Part shown: piece by piece, positions 52,877-62,219 of the stretch
How the letters are laid out: each line of letters starts with the position of its first letter
Position numbering within the stretch: the stretch's first letter is position 1
Assembly: GCA_014584705.1 (NCBI GenBank)
Contig: JACTMJ010000026.1
Location: 62,001 to 126,000 of the forward strand
DNA length: 64,000 nucleotides
Source: Acidobacteriota bacterium
GTDB taxonomy: Bacteria > Acidobacteriota > Terriglobia > Bryobacterales > Bryobacteraceae
Direction: 5' to 3'
Notes under the pieces: model-generated
Seen by the model: the letters and a program-made list of their open reading frames with translations, nothing else
Told to the model about the DNA's origin: nothing
The model's database searches: none
Position numbers and translations under genes: made by a program

Positions 52877-54070
52877 TTACCAACCCGGATTGATCGGGAA
52901 CCAGTCGGGCCGCCGCGTGTCCTCGTGGAACCTCGCATAGTAGTCGCCGCGCTGCTGGAACAGTTCCTTCGCGCGAGCGAGGCGATCCGGATCCAGTTCC
53001 ACTCCCAGGCCCGGCCCTTCGGGCACGCGCACGCATCCGTTCACGAACGGCAGTTTGCCTCCCACGATGACGTCGTCGAGCATGTGATGATACAGCGTAT
53101 CCACGCTATAGGTGAGGTTGGGCAGGGTGGAAGCGGCATGCACCATCGCCGCCATGGTGACCCCGAATTCGCTCCCGCTATGCATGCCGAGGCCAAGACG
53201 GAAGGTGTCGCACATCGCGGAGAGCGCCTTGAGGCCGGTGATGCCTTCCCAGTAATAGATATCGCCGAGCACGATGTCCACGGAGCGCATCGCAATCCCG
53301 GCCGCGAAGTCGTCGAACCGTGCCACGCACATGTTCGTGGCCAGCGGGATCGACGTTCGCTCCCGCACCCGCGCCATCCCTTCGTTGCCCCAGGTGGGGT
53401 CCTCGAGATATTCGAGGTTGCACGCTTCGAGTTCCTTCGCCACCCGGATCGCCGTGCCGCGAGACCAGAATCCGTTCGGGTCCACCCGCAGGCCGAATGC
53501 GGGGCCGAGGGCATCCCGAAGGGCATAGAGCACCTTGATGTCGTGGTCCGGCGGCAGCACGCCGGCCTTCAACTTGCCGGATTCAAAACCGCATTCCGCC
53601 ACCGCGCGCCGGGCATACTCGACGAGTTCCTCCGGAGTGGTCTCGCCCGCGCCGCCGTTCTCGTCCGGATAGCGGTAACTCAGGGAGGCGTTGAACGGGA
53701 CGGCGTCGCGGAGTTTCCCACCGATCATGTCGCAGAGCGCGCGGTTCATCGCCTTTCCCTGGATGTCGAGGCAAGCCACTTCAATGGCGGCGTAGATGCG
53801 CGGATTCGAGATGTAGTAGATCTGCCGCAGCGTCTTCTGCTTGATCCGTTCCAGATGAAACGGATCCTCGCCGATCAGCCGCGGCTTGAGCTTCTGGAAC
53901 ATCCCGGATTGGTCGCCGCCTCCCACCTCGCCCAGCCCCGTGATGCCCTCGTCCGTGACGAGTTCGATGATGGTGCGGATGAAATAGCCGGGATGGACGC
54001 CGGTCGAATGCCGCAGCGGAGCTTCCGTCAGCACAGCGGCGGTATGAGTGCGAATATCAACAATCTTCAT
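52877..54070 (-). CDS. Enolase-superfamily dehydratase, glucarate dehydratase-like
   Basis: 397 aa. Mandelate-racemase-type layout: a capping domain in residues 1-130, KxK at 166-168, metal ligands Asp197 (RVDPNGFW), Glu223 (YLEDPTWG) and Asn246 (ATNMCVARFDD), and His297 in LGMHSGSEFGV. The Asn ligand and the GMHS block are typical of the glucarate dehydratase group, which removes water from sugar diacids. It follows the MFS gene by 6 bases on the minus strand. The actual acid sugar is not certain. Confidence 0.85.
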   Translation of the reverse strand: MKIVDIRTHTAAVLTEAPLRHSTGVHPGYFIRTIIELVTDEGITGLGEVGGGDQSGMFQKLKPRLIGEDPFHLERIKQKTLRQIYYISNPRIYAAIEVACLDIQGKAMNRALCDMIGGKLRDAVPFNASLSYRYPDENGGAGETTPEELVEYARRAVAECGFESGKLKAGVLPPDHDIKVLYALRDALGPAFGLRVDPNGFWSRGTAIRVAKELEACNLEYLEDPTWGNEGMARVRERTSIPLATNMCVARFDDFAAGIAMRSVDIVLGDIYYWEGITGLKALSAMCDTFRLGLGMHSGSEFGVTMAAMVHAASTLPNLTYSVDTLYHHMLDDVIVGGKLPFVNGCVRVPEGPGLGVELDPDRLARAKELFQQRGDYYARFHEDTRRPDWFPINPGW

Positions 54071-54076
54071 GCGAAA

Positions 54077-55399
54077 CTACCTTGCGAGCGTGGCCTTCAT
54101 CCGCGACGAATCGGTCCGGAACCAGAAAGCGATATTGGCCAGCATAAGCACGCCGGCCGCCAGATAGAAGATAGAGGTCGCGCCGAGCGACGGGCCCAGT
54201 CCCCAGTTCTGGCTCAGGTTCCCGACCACGACGGGCGACGTGCCGCCCACCAGGAAGCCCAGCGAGAGCATCAGCCCCGTAGCGGTCGCCCGCGTCTCCG
54301 GCGGCACCACCTCAAAAAGGGAGGCAAACAAGTTCGAATCGTATATGCCCCGAAAGACGCCAAACACGCCCAGCGCCAGGAACAGCGCAACCGTCGAAGT
54401 CGCGGAGCCGATCCAGTACAGAAAGGGGACCGACAGCAGCAGCCCGGCGGCCTGCACCCACGGACGGCTGAGAGACGAACGCACCGCGAAGCGGTCCGCC
54501 ACCCACCCGCCGGCCAGCACGCCGATGAATGCGCCCAACTGGTGATAAAAGGTAGCGTGAAAGCCCGCCTCCGCCAGAGAGAATCCGCCCAGGCCGAAGA
54601 TATACGCCGGCATCCAGGTCACCACCGCAACGCTCGCGAAGCTCATCCCGCAAAACGACCCCGCCAGTGCCAGCACGGAAGGCGTGCGGCAGAGCGTCTT
54701 CAGCCGCGCGCCAAGGCTTGGCAATGGGACGTCGGCGGATTGCGGCTGGCCGTCCCGCGCCCCGGCATGCGCGCCGCTCGTATCCGCCTCGCCCCTTCGC
54801 GGTTCATGCAGAAAGCGCAGCAGCATCGCGGCCGCCGCCAGACCGGCGACGCCAAACACCAGGAATGCGCTACGCCAGCCGAACTGTTGGCCGAGATAGC
54901 CCGCGAACGTGCCGGAGACCACCACGCCGAAATAGAGGCTCGTCTGATGTATTGACATCGCGAGGGCGCGCGTTTTCTCCCCATGGTAGTCGGCGATGAT
55001 CGAGGTCGCGGACGGATAGTAGAACGCCTCCCCAGCCCCCGTCAGCGCACGGAGCGCCAGCAGCAACGCGAAGCCCGTCACCAGACCGGAAGAGACGGTG
55101 GTCAAGCTCCACAGCAGCAGCGCGCTCACGATGATTCGTTTTCGCGATACGAAATCGCCCAGGAATCCCGCCACCGGAACCAGGCATGCGTACACCCACT
55201 GGAACGACGAACCCAGCAGCCCTAATTGCGTGTTGGTCAGGCTAAGCTCCGTCTTCAACAGGGGGAAGACCGAAAAGACGATCTGGCGATCCGCATGGTT
55301 CAGAAAATAGACCAGCCAGAACATCGCCAAAAGCAGCCACGGCGTCCACTGTCCGGCGCTTGCCGCACCTTGCGGGGCTGACGTTTCGAGATGCCGCAT
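54077..55399 (-). CDS. Major facilitator superfamily transporter
   Basis: 440 aa, 12 predicted transmembrane segments. The first loop shows LNHADRQIVFSVFPLLK and FLGDFVSRKRII, the MFS motif between helices 2 and 3 and typical of the anion:cation symporter type used for hexuronates and sugar diacids. It is the first gene of the minus-strand operon that continues with the glucarate-dehydratase-like gene, so it likely imports that substrate. Its promoter region is shared with the divergent TonB receptor and carries an 11-bp inverted repeat. Confidence 0.9.
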   Translation of the reverse strand: MRHLETSAPQGAASAGQWTPWLLLAMFWLVYFLNHADRQIVFSVFPLLKTELSLTNTQLGLLGSSFQWVYACLVPVAGFLGDFVSRKRIIVSALLLWSLTTVSSGLVTGFALLLALRALTGAGEAFYYPSATSIIADYHGEKTRALAMSIHQTSLYFGVVVSGTFAGYLGQQFGWRSAFLVFGVAGLAAAAMLLRFLHEPRRGEADTSGAHAGARDGQPQSADVPLPSLGARLKTLCRTPSVLALAGSFCGMSFASVAVVTWMPAYIFGLGGFSLAEAGFHATFYHQLGAFIGVLAGGWVADRFAVRSSLSRPWVQAAGLLLSVPFLYWIGSATSTVALFLALGVFGVFRGIYDSNLFASLFEVVPPETRATATGLMLSLGFLVGGTSPVVVGNLSQNWGLGPSLGATSIFYLAAGVLMLANIAFWFRTDSSRMKATLAR

Positions 55400-55452
55400 T
55401 CCTCTGGATCATACTAGCCTTCGTCATCTCAGAAAAGTTGAAATACGCAAAG

Positions 55453-55511
55453 GATCATTCACTGTGCGTAAAAGATCACCAGCCTCATTTATTCACCAGG
55501 AGTGAATGATC
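55453..55511. promoter_or_regulatory. Operator candidate: 11-bp inverted repeat in a divergent promoter
   Basis: GATCATTCACT at 55453-55463 and its perfect complement AGTGAATGATC at 55501-55511 are separated by 37 bases. The repeat lies between the divergent MFS operon and the TonB receptor gene in AT-rich DNA. The half-site GATCATTC recurs upstream of the LysR gene at 60571-60578. Confidence 0.6.
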
Positions 55512-55584
55512 ATTGAAGACAATTCGCTTCTCTTCAGAAAAATTCTGGAACAAGATCAGAGCACGGCTTTAGGGGGCCAGGTAC

Positions 55585-58500
55585 ATGAAAATCCACTCTT
55601 CATTCCTTTCCCGCGTCGCGCTGAGTGCTTCATTGGCGGCGCTGATGACGTTTTTCACGCCGGGAAGCGCGGCACAGGTGCTCTACGGCACCCTCGTCGG
55701 ATCGATCTCCGACGCAAGCGGGGCGGCTGTCGCGGGCGCGGAAGTGACGGTATCCAATGCCGCTACCGGACAAGTCCGAACGGTCCTCTCCCAGGCGGAC
55801 GGCTCATACAACGCGCCAAACTTGCAGGGTGGCGACTACACGATCGACGTGAAGCTGACCGGCTTCAAGACCGTCAAGCGGACCTCCATCCAGGTGGCGG
55901 TAAACAGCATTCGCAGAGAAGACTTCCGCCTGGAAGTCGGCGAAGTGACGCAGGAGATCACCGTTGAAGGCAGTGCGATGGCCCTGCAGACGGAGAAGGC
56001 CGATGTCAGCAGCGAGATCAGCGCCAGCACGGTCAACAACCTTCCCATTGGCGGCTACCGGAATTATCAGAGCCTCATCAATCTGGTGCCCGGCGCCACG
56101 CCCGCCGCATTCCAGAACGCGGCCATCACGCGCCCCGGGCGCGCGCTGACCACGAACGTCAACGGCACCAACCGCAACAACAACGTCACCAAGCTTGACG
56201 GCGCGGTGAACATTTCCACGTGGCTCCCTCATCACGTGGCGTATGTGGCGCCCTCGGAGACCATTGAGACCGTAAACATCACGACCAACAATTTTGACGC
56301 AGAGCAGGGCCTGGCCGGCGGCGCAGCGGTTACGGTAGTCACGAAATCGGGAACCAACGATCTGCATGGTTCGCTGTTCGGCTATCACGACAACCAGCAC
56401 CTGCGGGCCTGGGGCTTCTTTGAAACTCGTTCACCGAACAAACCCAAGAGCATTCGAAACATTGACGGCTTCACGCTCGGCGGACCCATCAAGCGGGACA
56501 AGCTCTTCTTCTTCGGAGACTGGGAATCGACGCGCGAGCGCGTCAACCGCTACGGCCTCTTCACCGTACCCACCGCCGACCAGCGCGAGGGCAATTTCAG
56601 CGCCTACAACACGAAGATCTATGATCCGGCCACGGGGTCCGCGGACGGAAAAGGGCGTCAACTCTTCGCGGGAAATATCATCCCCAAGGCGCGTCAGAGC
56701 GCGATTGCCCAGAAGATCGTGAGTCTGGTCCCCACGCCCACGCAAGGCGGAGTGGCCGCGAACTTCTACAATTCCGACAATCAGAAACTGGACCGCGATC
56801 AGTTCGACATCAAGACCAACTGGAACCGGACGGCAAGCCACAGCCTCTGGGCGAAGTATAGCTTCATGCGCGGCATTGGCCACTGCAACCCCTCGCTTGG
56901 CTCCGCCGGAGGGTCCGGCCTTTGCGACACCGGCTCCGGTACCGGCTATAACCGTGCCCAGCTTGCCTCCGTCGGGCATACCTGGGTGGCGAGTTCCACC
57001 GTGGTGGTCGATGGCGTCATCGGGTTCACGCGCAACCTGATCGATGTGACGCCGCCAAACTACGGCAAGAACATCGGTCTCGAGACCTGGGGAATCCCCG
57101 GGACCAACGGCCCGGACATCCGGCAGAGCGGCATGCCCATCATTGCCATCGGCGGCTACACCTCGCTCGGGGATACCGACAGTTGGAACCCCGCATTCCA
57201 GCGCGATCAGAACTACAACCTCACCACCAACGTCGGCTGGTTGCGCGGCAAGCACGATATCCGCTTCGGGTTTGACGGCGTGCGCCACTATCTGAACCAC
57301 TGGCAACCGGAACTCGGCCGCGGGCCGCGTGGCGGCCTCACTTTTGGCGCCGGCCCCACCGCTCTCAATGGCGGTTCGGCCACGAACCAGTTCAATAGCT
57401 ACGCCACCTTCCTGCTGGGTCTGCAGACTGCCGCTTCGAAGAGCGTGCAGTGGGAGAGCATGAACACGAGGGAATGGCAGATGGGCTTCTACGTGCGGGA
57501 CCGCTGGCAGGTCACCTCCCGCACGACGCTTGTCGCTGGCTTGCGCTATGAACTGTTCCCCTTGCTTTCGCGCGCCCACACCGGCATCGAATTCTATGAT
57601 CCGGCGACGAATATCCAATACCGCGGCGGGCTCGGCGGCAACCCCACCGATCTCGGGATCGCCACCAGCAAGAAGCTCTTTGCGCCCCGCCTCGGCATCA
57701 CGCACCGGATCACTTCGAAGACCGTCATCCGCGCCGGTTACGGCCTCACCTACAACCCCATGGTGCTCAGCCGCCCGTTCCGCGGCAGTTATCCGATGAC
57801 GATCGACGCTTCGTTTACGTCTCCCAACAGTTACTCGTACTTCGCCACGCTTGACCAGGGCATCCCGCTCTTCACCGGAGAAGATCCGACGGCCGGGTCC
57901 TATCAACTGCCCACGCGTTTCAGCATCCGCTCCCTCTGGCGGCCGGACGGCGAACGCCGCGTGGACCGGGGCTACATCCAATCCTGGAACCTCATCCTGG
58001 AGCGCGAACTGCCCGGCGGCTTCGTGGCGAGCGCGGGCTATGTGGCAACCAAAACCGTGAAGAGCTTCGTTGATTGGGAGGCCAACAATGCACCCCCGGG
58101 AACCGGGCGCGCCGGGCAGCCCTTCAACCAGAAGTACGGCCGAACCGCTTCCACGCTCTTCATGAACGGCTGGGCGGACGGCAACTATCACTCACTTCAG
58201 ACGACGCTGAATCGCTCCTTCCGCGGCGGCCTCATGCTGAAGGGCGCTTACACCTGGTCAAAAGCCATGGACATGCAGGACGACGACGGCTGGGGCGGCC
58301 TTCTCTGGAACTGGGCGCCGGTAATCGGGCGCAACTACGCCCGCTCCGGCTTCGACATCCCCCACAATCTCCAGATGGGCTTTGCCTACGAACTGCCCTT
58401 TGGGAAAGGCAAGCCGTTCCTGACGGAAGGGCTGGCCTCCGCCGTGCTCGGCGGCTGGCAGGCGAACGGAATCTTCTATGCCTTCAAGGGCAGGCCGTTT

Positions 58501-58893
58501 ACCGTTTCCGCTCCCGGTACCTCGCTCAACGCCGTCTCGAACTCGCAGACGGCGGACCAGGTGAAATCCACCGTCGAGAAGCTCAATCAGGTTGGCCCGG
58601 GGGGGCACTACTTTGACCCCACTGCTTTCAAGACCGTCACGGACGTTCGTTTCGGAACCAGCGGGCGCAATCTCTTGCGTGCGCCCGGAGTGGTTGGTAT
58701 CGATGCCAGTATTTATCGACGATTCCGGATCACGGAACGCTTTCTTGGCGAGTTCCGCGCGGAGTCGTTCAACCTGACCAATACGCCGCAGTTCGGGAGG
58801 CCGAACGCCGATGCCTCGAGCGCGAACTTCATGAAAGTGCTCAGCGCCGGAGGCCAGCGGCAGTTCCGCTTCGGGCTCCGGCTGGAGTTCTAA
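55585..58893 (+). CDS. Oar-like TonB-dependent receptor with carboxypeptidase-regulatory domain
   Basis: 1102 aa. A signal peptide (SRVALSASLAALMTFFTPGSAAQ) is followed by a CarboxypepD_reg-like beta-sandwich (about 30-115, LVGSISDASGAAVAGAEVTV) and a plug (about 130-260). A large 22-strand-type barrel ends in FRFGLRLEF with the terminal Phe. This Oar-like form is abundant in Acidobacteria and usually takes up glycan pieces or other large compounds, driven by TonB. It leads the plus-strand half of the carbohydrate locus, opposite the MFS operon. Confidence 0.93.
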   Translation: MKIHSSFLSRVALSASLAALMTFFTPGSAAQVLYGTLVGSISDASGAAVAGAEVTVSNAATGQVRTVLSQADGSYNAPNLQGGDYTIDVKLTGFKTVKRTSIQVAVNSIRREDFRLEVGEVTQEITVEGSAMALQTEKADVSSEISASTVNNLPIGGYRNYQSLINLVPGATPAAFQNAAITRPGRALTTNVNGTNRNNNVTKLDGAVNISTWLPHHVAYVAPSETIETVNITTNNFDAEQGLAGGAAVTVVTKSGTNDLHGSLFGYHDNQHLRAWGFFETRSPNKPKSIRNIDGFTLGGPIKRDKLFFFGDWESTRERVNRYGLFTVPTADQREGNFSAYNTKIYDPATGSADGKGRQLFAGNIIPKARQSAIAQKIVSLVPTPTQGGVAANFYNSDNQKLDRDQFDIKTNWNRTASHSLWAKYSFMRGIGHCNPSLGSAGGSGLCDTGSGTGYNRAQLASVGHTWVASSTVVVDGVIGFTRNLIDVTPPNYGKNIGLETWGIPGTNGPDIRQSGMPIIAIGGYTSLGDTDSWNPAFQRDQNYNLTTNVGWLRGKHDIRFGFDGVRHYLNHWQPELGRGPRGGLTFGAGPTALNGGSATNQFNSYATFLLGLQTAASKSVQWESMNTREWQMGFYVRDRWQVTSRTTLVAGLRYELFPLLSRAHTGIEFYDPATNIQYRGGLGGNPTDLGIATSKKLFAPRLGITHRITSKTVIRAGYGLTYNPMVLSRPFRGSYPMTIDASFTSPNSYSYFATLDQGIPLFTGEDPTAGSYQLPTRFSIRSLWRPDGERRVDRGYIQSWNLILERELPGGFVASAGYVATKTVKSFVDWEANNAPPGTGRAGQPFNQKYGRTASTLFMNGWADGNYHSLQTTLNRSFRGGLMLKGAYTWSKAMDMQDDDGWGGLLWNWAPVIGRNYARSGFDIPHNLQMGFAYELPFGKGKPFLTEGLASAVLGGWQANGIFYAFKGRPFTVSAPGTSLNAVSNSQTADQVKSTVEKLNQVGPGGHYFDPTAFKTVTDVRFGTSGRNLLRAPGVVGIDASIYRRFRITERFLGEFRAESFNLTNTPQFGRPNADASSANFMKVLSAGGQRQFRFGLRLEF

Positions 58894-58947
58894 ACGGACG
58901 GATAAACCGGCGACGCATAACGGTTCGATAGAAGGAAGAGGAGTACC

Positions 58948-59652
58948 TTGTCTACGCACATCGATTACTTGACAGCCCACGAAGTGGACGTGGAGCAAGT
59001 CTGCGAACGATTCAGGCAGTTGTACGGCGGTTTGATTTACGACGTGCTGGAGCATTTCGAGCGGCCTCATCAGGTGATCTCGCACGAGATCACGCCGCTC
59101 GAACCGGGCTCCCGGCTTGCCGGCCCGGCCTTTACGGTGAAAGGAACCATGAGCTGCGTGCGGGACGAGAGCAAGCGCTACAAGCGGCTCGAGATGATTC
59201 GCCAGATGCGCTATCCCTGCATTGAGGTTCGGGACCGCGGCACCCCGTTCCCCGTGGCTCTTTACGGGGAACTCAGCGCCAGCAGCGCACATGCTCACGG
59301 CGCCGTCGGCGCGCTCGTCGATGGCGCCGTTCGGGATACCACGCACCTGCTCGCGATGGACTTCCCTGTTTTCTCAAGAGCACGGAATCCGGTGGAGGCC
59401 TTCGGGCGTTGGGCGCTCTTGGATTACCAGGTACCCGTACTCATCAGCGGGGAGCTCACCGTCGCTGTCCAGGTAAACCCCGGCGATTTCATCTTCGGCG
59501 ATTACGATGGCGTCATCGTCATTCCCAGGGAGCTCACCCTCGCGGTTCTGGAGGAGTGTGAGCGCGTGAAGGGCATTGAGGACCTAGCCCGTGTGGAGTT
59601 CGCGCGTGGAGAAGACCCGGTGGCTGTTTTCGAACGGCACAAGAGGCTGTGA
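58948..59652 (+). CDS. RraA/HMG aldolase-family protein
   Basis: 234 aa from a TTG at 58948, with AGAGGAG 5 bases upstream. The RraA fold shows HGAVGALVDGAVRD and GDFIFGDYDGVIVIP, the two blocks in which the aldolases bind metal and substrate. The family covers 4-hydroxy-4-methyl-2-oxoglutarate aldolases, oxaloacetate decarboxylases and the RNase E inhibitor RraA; in a catabolic locus the aldolase/decarboxylase role is more likely. It is 54 bases downstream of the TonB receptor gene. Confidence 0.85.
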   Translation: MSTHIDYLTAHEVDVEQVCERFRQLYGGLIYDVLEHFERPHQVISHEITPLEPGSRLAGPAFTVKGTMSCVRDESKRYKRLEMIRQMRYPCIEVRDRGTPFPVALYGELSASSAHAHGAVGALVDGAVRDTTHLLAMDFPVFSRARNPVEAFGRWALLDYQVPVLISGELTVAVQVNPGDFIFGDYDGVIVIPRELTLAVLEECERVKGIEDLARVEFARGEDPVAVFERHKRL

Positions 59653-59665
59653 CGTGGCGCGCCGT

Positions 59666-60565
59666 TCAATCCCGGTCGAGCAGGTCCTTGCTTTGGCGGG
59701 CGATCTCGACCAAACCCTGCACGGCGGGCGGCAGGATGCCGGCCCGCCGCACCGCCAGCACGATCCTCGATGTCAGCGGAGCGGCGTCGCCGATCTTCAC
59801 TTCCACCAGTTCGCCGGACGCCAGTTCCGCGCTGACGGACCACTGGGGCAGCATGCCAATACCCACTCCGATGCGGACCATCGATTTAATGGCCTCGGCA
59901 TGATCGAAGCGCATCACCACACGCGGGCGAATGCCCAAGCGCAGGAAATACGCGTCAATGGCGCGTTCGATCTGCGACCCTTCCTTGAACAGCACGAATG
60001 GCTGGCCGCCCGGGTCGTTGCGTACACCCTCTCTGCCGCCGAAATCGCGGGATGCCACGGCGACGATCCGGTAGGGCCAGGAGGCCACGATATTCGGTCC
60101 CAGCGCGTCCATCGCATCCGACGCGACAAACATCGCGGCGTCGAGCGCCGCTTCGTCGAGCGCGTGAACCAGGCTCGCCGTACTTCCCGTATCCACCGTT
60201 ACTTCGATTTCCGGATAACCCGCCCGGAAAGTGCTCAACAGCCTCGGAAGAACGATGATGCTGATTCCCGCTCCGCTGCCCAGCCGAAGCACGCCGCGCT
60301 TCATCTCCTTCCACTCCTCGAATGCCGCCATCGTTTCCCGGTACTGGGCCAGCAGGTTGCGCGCATAGGGGAGCAGCGTCTCTCCGGCTTGCGTCAGCCG
60401 CAGTTTTCGTCCCGCTTTCTCATAGAGTCTCGCGCCGAGTTCCTGTTCCAGCATCTTAATTTGCTTGTGGACGGCGGCGGGGCTCAAGTGAAGCGCCTCG
60501 GCCGCGCGCGTGATATTGCGCAGGTCGCTCAGGACGACGAAGCTTCGAATCTCCCGCAATTCCAT
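59666..60565 (-). CDS. LysR-family transcriptional regulator
   Basis: 299 aa from the ATG at 60565; the frame remains open to a TTG at 60601, but this would run through the operator-like repeat. The N-terminal winged HTH (SFVVLSDLRNITRAAEALHL, SPAAVHKQIKMLEQELG) is followed by the LysR substrate-binding domain (GSGAGISIIVLPRLLSTF). It is convergent with the RraA gene and divergent from the GH20-like gene, the usual LysR arrangement, and probably controls this locus. Confidence 0.92.
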   Translation of the reverse strand: MELREIRSFVVLSDLRNITRAAEALHLSPAAVHKQIKMLEQELGARLYEKAGRKLRLTQAGETLLPYARNLLAQYRETMAAFEEWKEMKRGVLRLGSGAGISIIVLPRLLSTFRAGYPEIEVTVDTGSTASLVHALDEAALDAAMFVASDAMDALGPNIVASWPYRIVAVASRDFGGREGVRNDPGGQPFVLFKEGSQIERAIDAYFLRLGIRPRVVMRFDHAEAIKSMVRIGVGIGMLPQWSVSAELASGELVEVKIGDAAPLTSRIVLAVRRAGILPPAVQGLVEIARQSKDLLDRD

Positions 60566-60574
60566 GAGTTGATC

Positions 60575-60591
60575 ATTCGCGAATTGCGAAT
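60575..60591. promoter_or_regulatory. LysR-type operator candidate
   Basis: ATTCGC-GAATT-GCGAAT is a perfect 6-bp inverted repeat with 5-base spacing, matching the T-N11-A pattern of LysR binding sites. It lies directly upstream of the lysR-like start and in the divergent promoter facing the GH20-like gene. The flanking GATCATTC equals the half-site at 55453. Confidence 0.6.
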
Positions 60592-60678
60592 CTTCGGTCA
60601 AGAGAATTTACGTACGATAAATCAAACGCAGGGCGGGCAGGACCCTCGCCTCCGCCGCCAGAAGAAGGGAAGTCACCG

Positions 60679-62214
60679 ATGAAACGAGTCCTCATCCTCT
60701 CCGCGCTTATCTTCATCCTGTTTCTCGCGGCACCGGTATCCGCGAGCACGCCTCTGATTACGCCTCCGCCCCGGCAGGTGGAATGGCTGCCCGCCGCCGT
60801 CACTGTGGGGCGCGGAATCGCCATCAGCGCCGCCTCTCCGGAAGAGCAACAGATCGGTCGCGTGATCGCGCAGGAGTTCACACGCCTGCATGCTATTCCA
60901 ACGGCGAGGAATGCCAAGGGCGCGATGGAGGTGGTGCTCGCACTTTCCGCCAGCCCGCGCGGGAAGGCCCTCCTGGATGCAAGTGCTCAGGCGTCCCAGT
61001 ATCGGGCCGCGCCGGGAGACGAGAAGTATCTTCTTGAGACCGATGCCAACCGCGTCGTGATTGTGGCGGAAACCCCGCGAGGGCTGCTCTACGGCGGCAT
61101 GACCTTGCTGCAAATGACGACGAAGGCGGCCGGCCGCACGGAGATCGCCGGAGCAAGGATGGTGGATTACCCGCAACTTGGCTTCCGCAGCCTGCACATC
61201 TGCATCTTCCCGAACACCGAACTCGAAGGAGTGCGCCAGGCCATTCTGCTGGCCGCGCGCTACAAGTACAACGCCATCGTCATCGAGCCCTGGGCCTCGC
61301 TCAAGTCCGTCAAGCATCCGGAAACGGCCTACGAGCACACCTACACGCCGGACCAGATCCGGCCCCTCATCCATCTGGGGAAAGCCCTCCAGATGGAGAT
61401 GATCCCGATGCTGAACTCCTGGGGACACGCGAGCGGCATGCGAGGCAATTCGGCCCAGCATGTGGTCCTTGACCGCTTCCCACAGTTCAAGCCGCTCTAT
61501 GAGGAAGACGGCTGGTCCTTCTGCCTCACCAATCCGGATATCTATCCGCACCTGTTTGACCGCTATGGCGAACTCCTGGAGTTGTTTGAGAATCCCAGGT
61601 ACTTTCACCTCGGCCTGGACGAAGCCTGGGGCCATCGCGGCTTGATGGAAAGCAATCGCTGCCGGGGCGAGAACCCGCGCGAGACCCTGGCGGCCCACCT
61701 GAAGAAGATCGTCGGCTATTTCAGCGAGCGCAATATCCAGGTCTTCATGTGGCACGACATGTTCATCCAACGGGATCACCCCACCCTGGGGCGGCTCTCC
61801 CCGGCCAACAGTATCCCGCCCTTCAATAGCCACCTCGTTCTGGAGCAGCTTCCGAAGAACGTGATCATGGCCGCCTGGAACTACAGCGCCACCCAGGAGT
61901 GGCCCGTCATGCAGTATTTCGAGGAGAAGGGTTTTCCCGTAGTGGCATGCCCTTGGAAGGTGAGAAAGAACGCGGTCCAGATGGTCGAGACCTCGAAGAA
62001 GCTCGGCATCATGGGCATGATGCAAACCACCTGGGATTCGCTGGATGTGACGCTGCCCACCGTGGGGGAAGCCGGCGTGGTCGCCTGGACGGAGCCTGGC
62101 TTCAAGATCGACGCAATTCCCTATGACGGCGGCTTCCTGAACCCCATCCGCCAACTGTCCATCACCTCGTTGCCAAAGCTCGAAAACACGCTGCGAAGCA
62201 GCGCCAGGAGGTAG
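60679..62214 (+). CDS. GH20-like beta-N-acetylhexosaminidase, exported
   Basis: 511 aa with a signal peptide (VLILSALIFILFLAAPVSAS). A GH20b-type N-terminal domain (about 30-165) precedes a TIM barrel (GFRSLHICIFPNTELEG; MLNSWGHASGMRG) with the catalytic Asp314-Glu315 pair in YFHLGLDEAWGH. It removes terminal GlcNAc or GalNAc by substrate-assisted catalysis. The C-terminal half is short. It is divergent from the LysR gene and separated by only 5 bases from the next glycosidase gene, so they form an operon. Confidence 0.8.
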   Translation: MKRVLILSALIFILFLAAPVSASTPLITPPPRQVEWLPAAVTVGRGIAISAASPEEQQIGRVIAQEFTRLHAIPTARNAKGAMEVVLALSASPRGKALLDASAQASQYRAAPGDEKYLLETDANRVVIVAETPRGLLYGGMTLLQMTTKAAGRTEIAGARMVDYPQLGFRSLHICIFPNTELEGVRQAILLAARYKYNAIVIEPWASLKSVKHPETAYEHTYTPDQIRPLIHLGKALQMEMIPMLNSWGHASGMRGNSAQHVVLDRFPQFKPLYEEDGWSFCLTNPDIYPHLFDRYGELLELFENPRYFHLGLDEAWGHRGLMESNRCRGENPRETLAAHLKKIVGYFSERNIQVFMWHDMFIQRDHPTLGRLSPANSIPPFNSHLVLEQLPKNVIMAAWNYSATQEWPVMQYFEEKGFPVVACPWKVRKNAVQMVETSKKLGIMGMMQTTWDSLDVTLPTVGEAGVVAWTEPGFKIDAIPYDGGFLNPIRQLSITSLPKLENTLRSSARR

Positions 62215-62219
62215 CCCCG

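Noticed and set aside
52925..54955. A 676-codon open frame on the plus strand
   Set aside because: It is antisense to the enolase-superfamily and MFS genes, with Arg- and His-rich composition and no domain.
56431..58191. A 586-codon open frame on the minus strand
   Set aside because: Shadow of the TonB-dependent receptor gene; the plus strand shows a clear barrel sequence and signal peptide.
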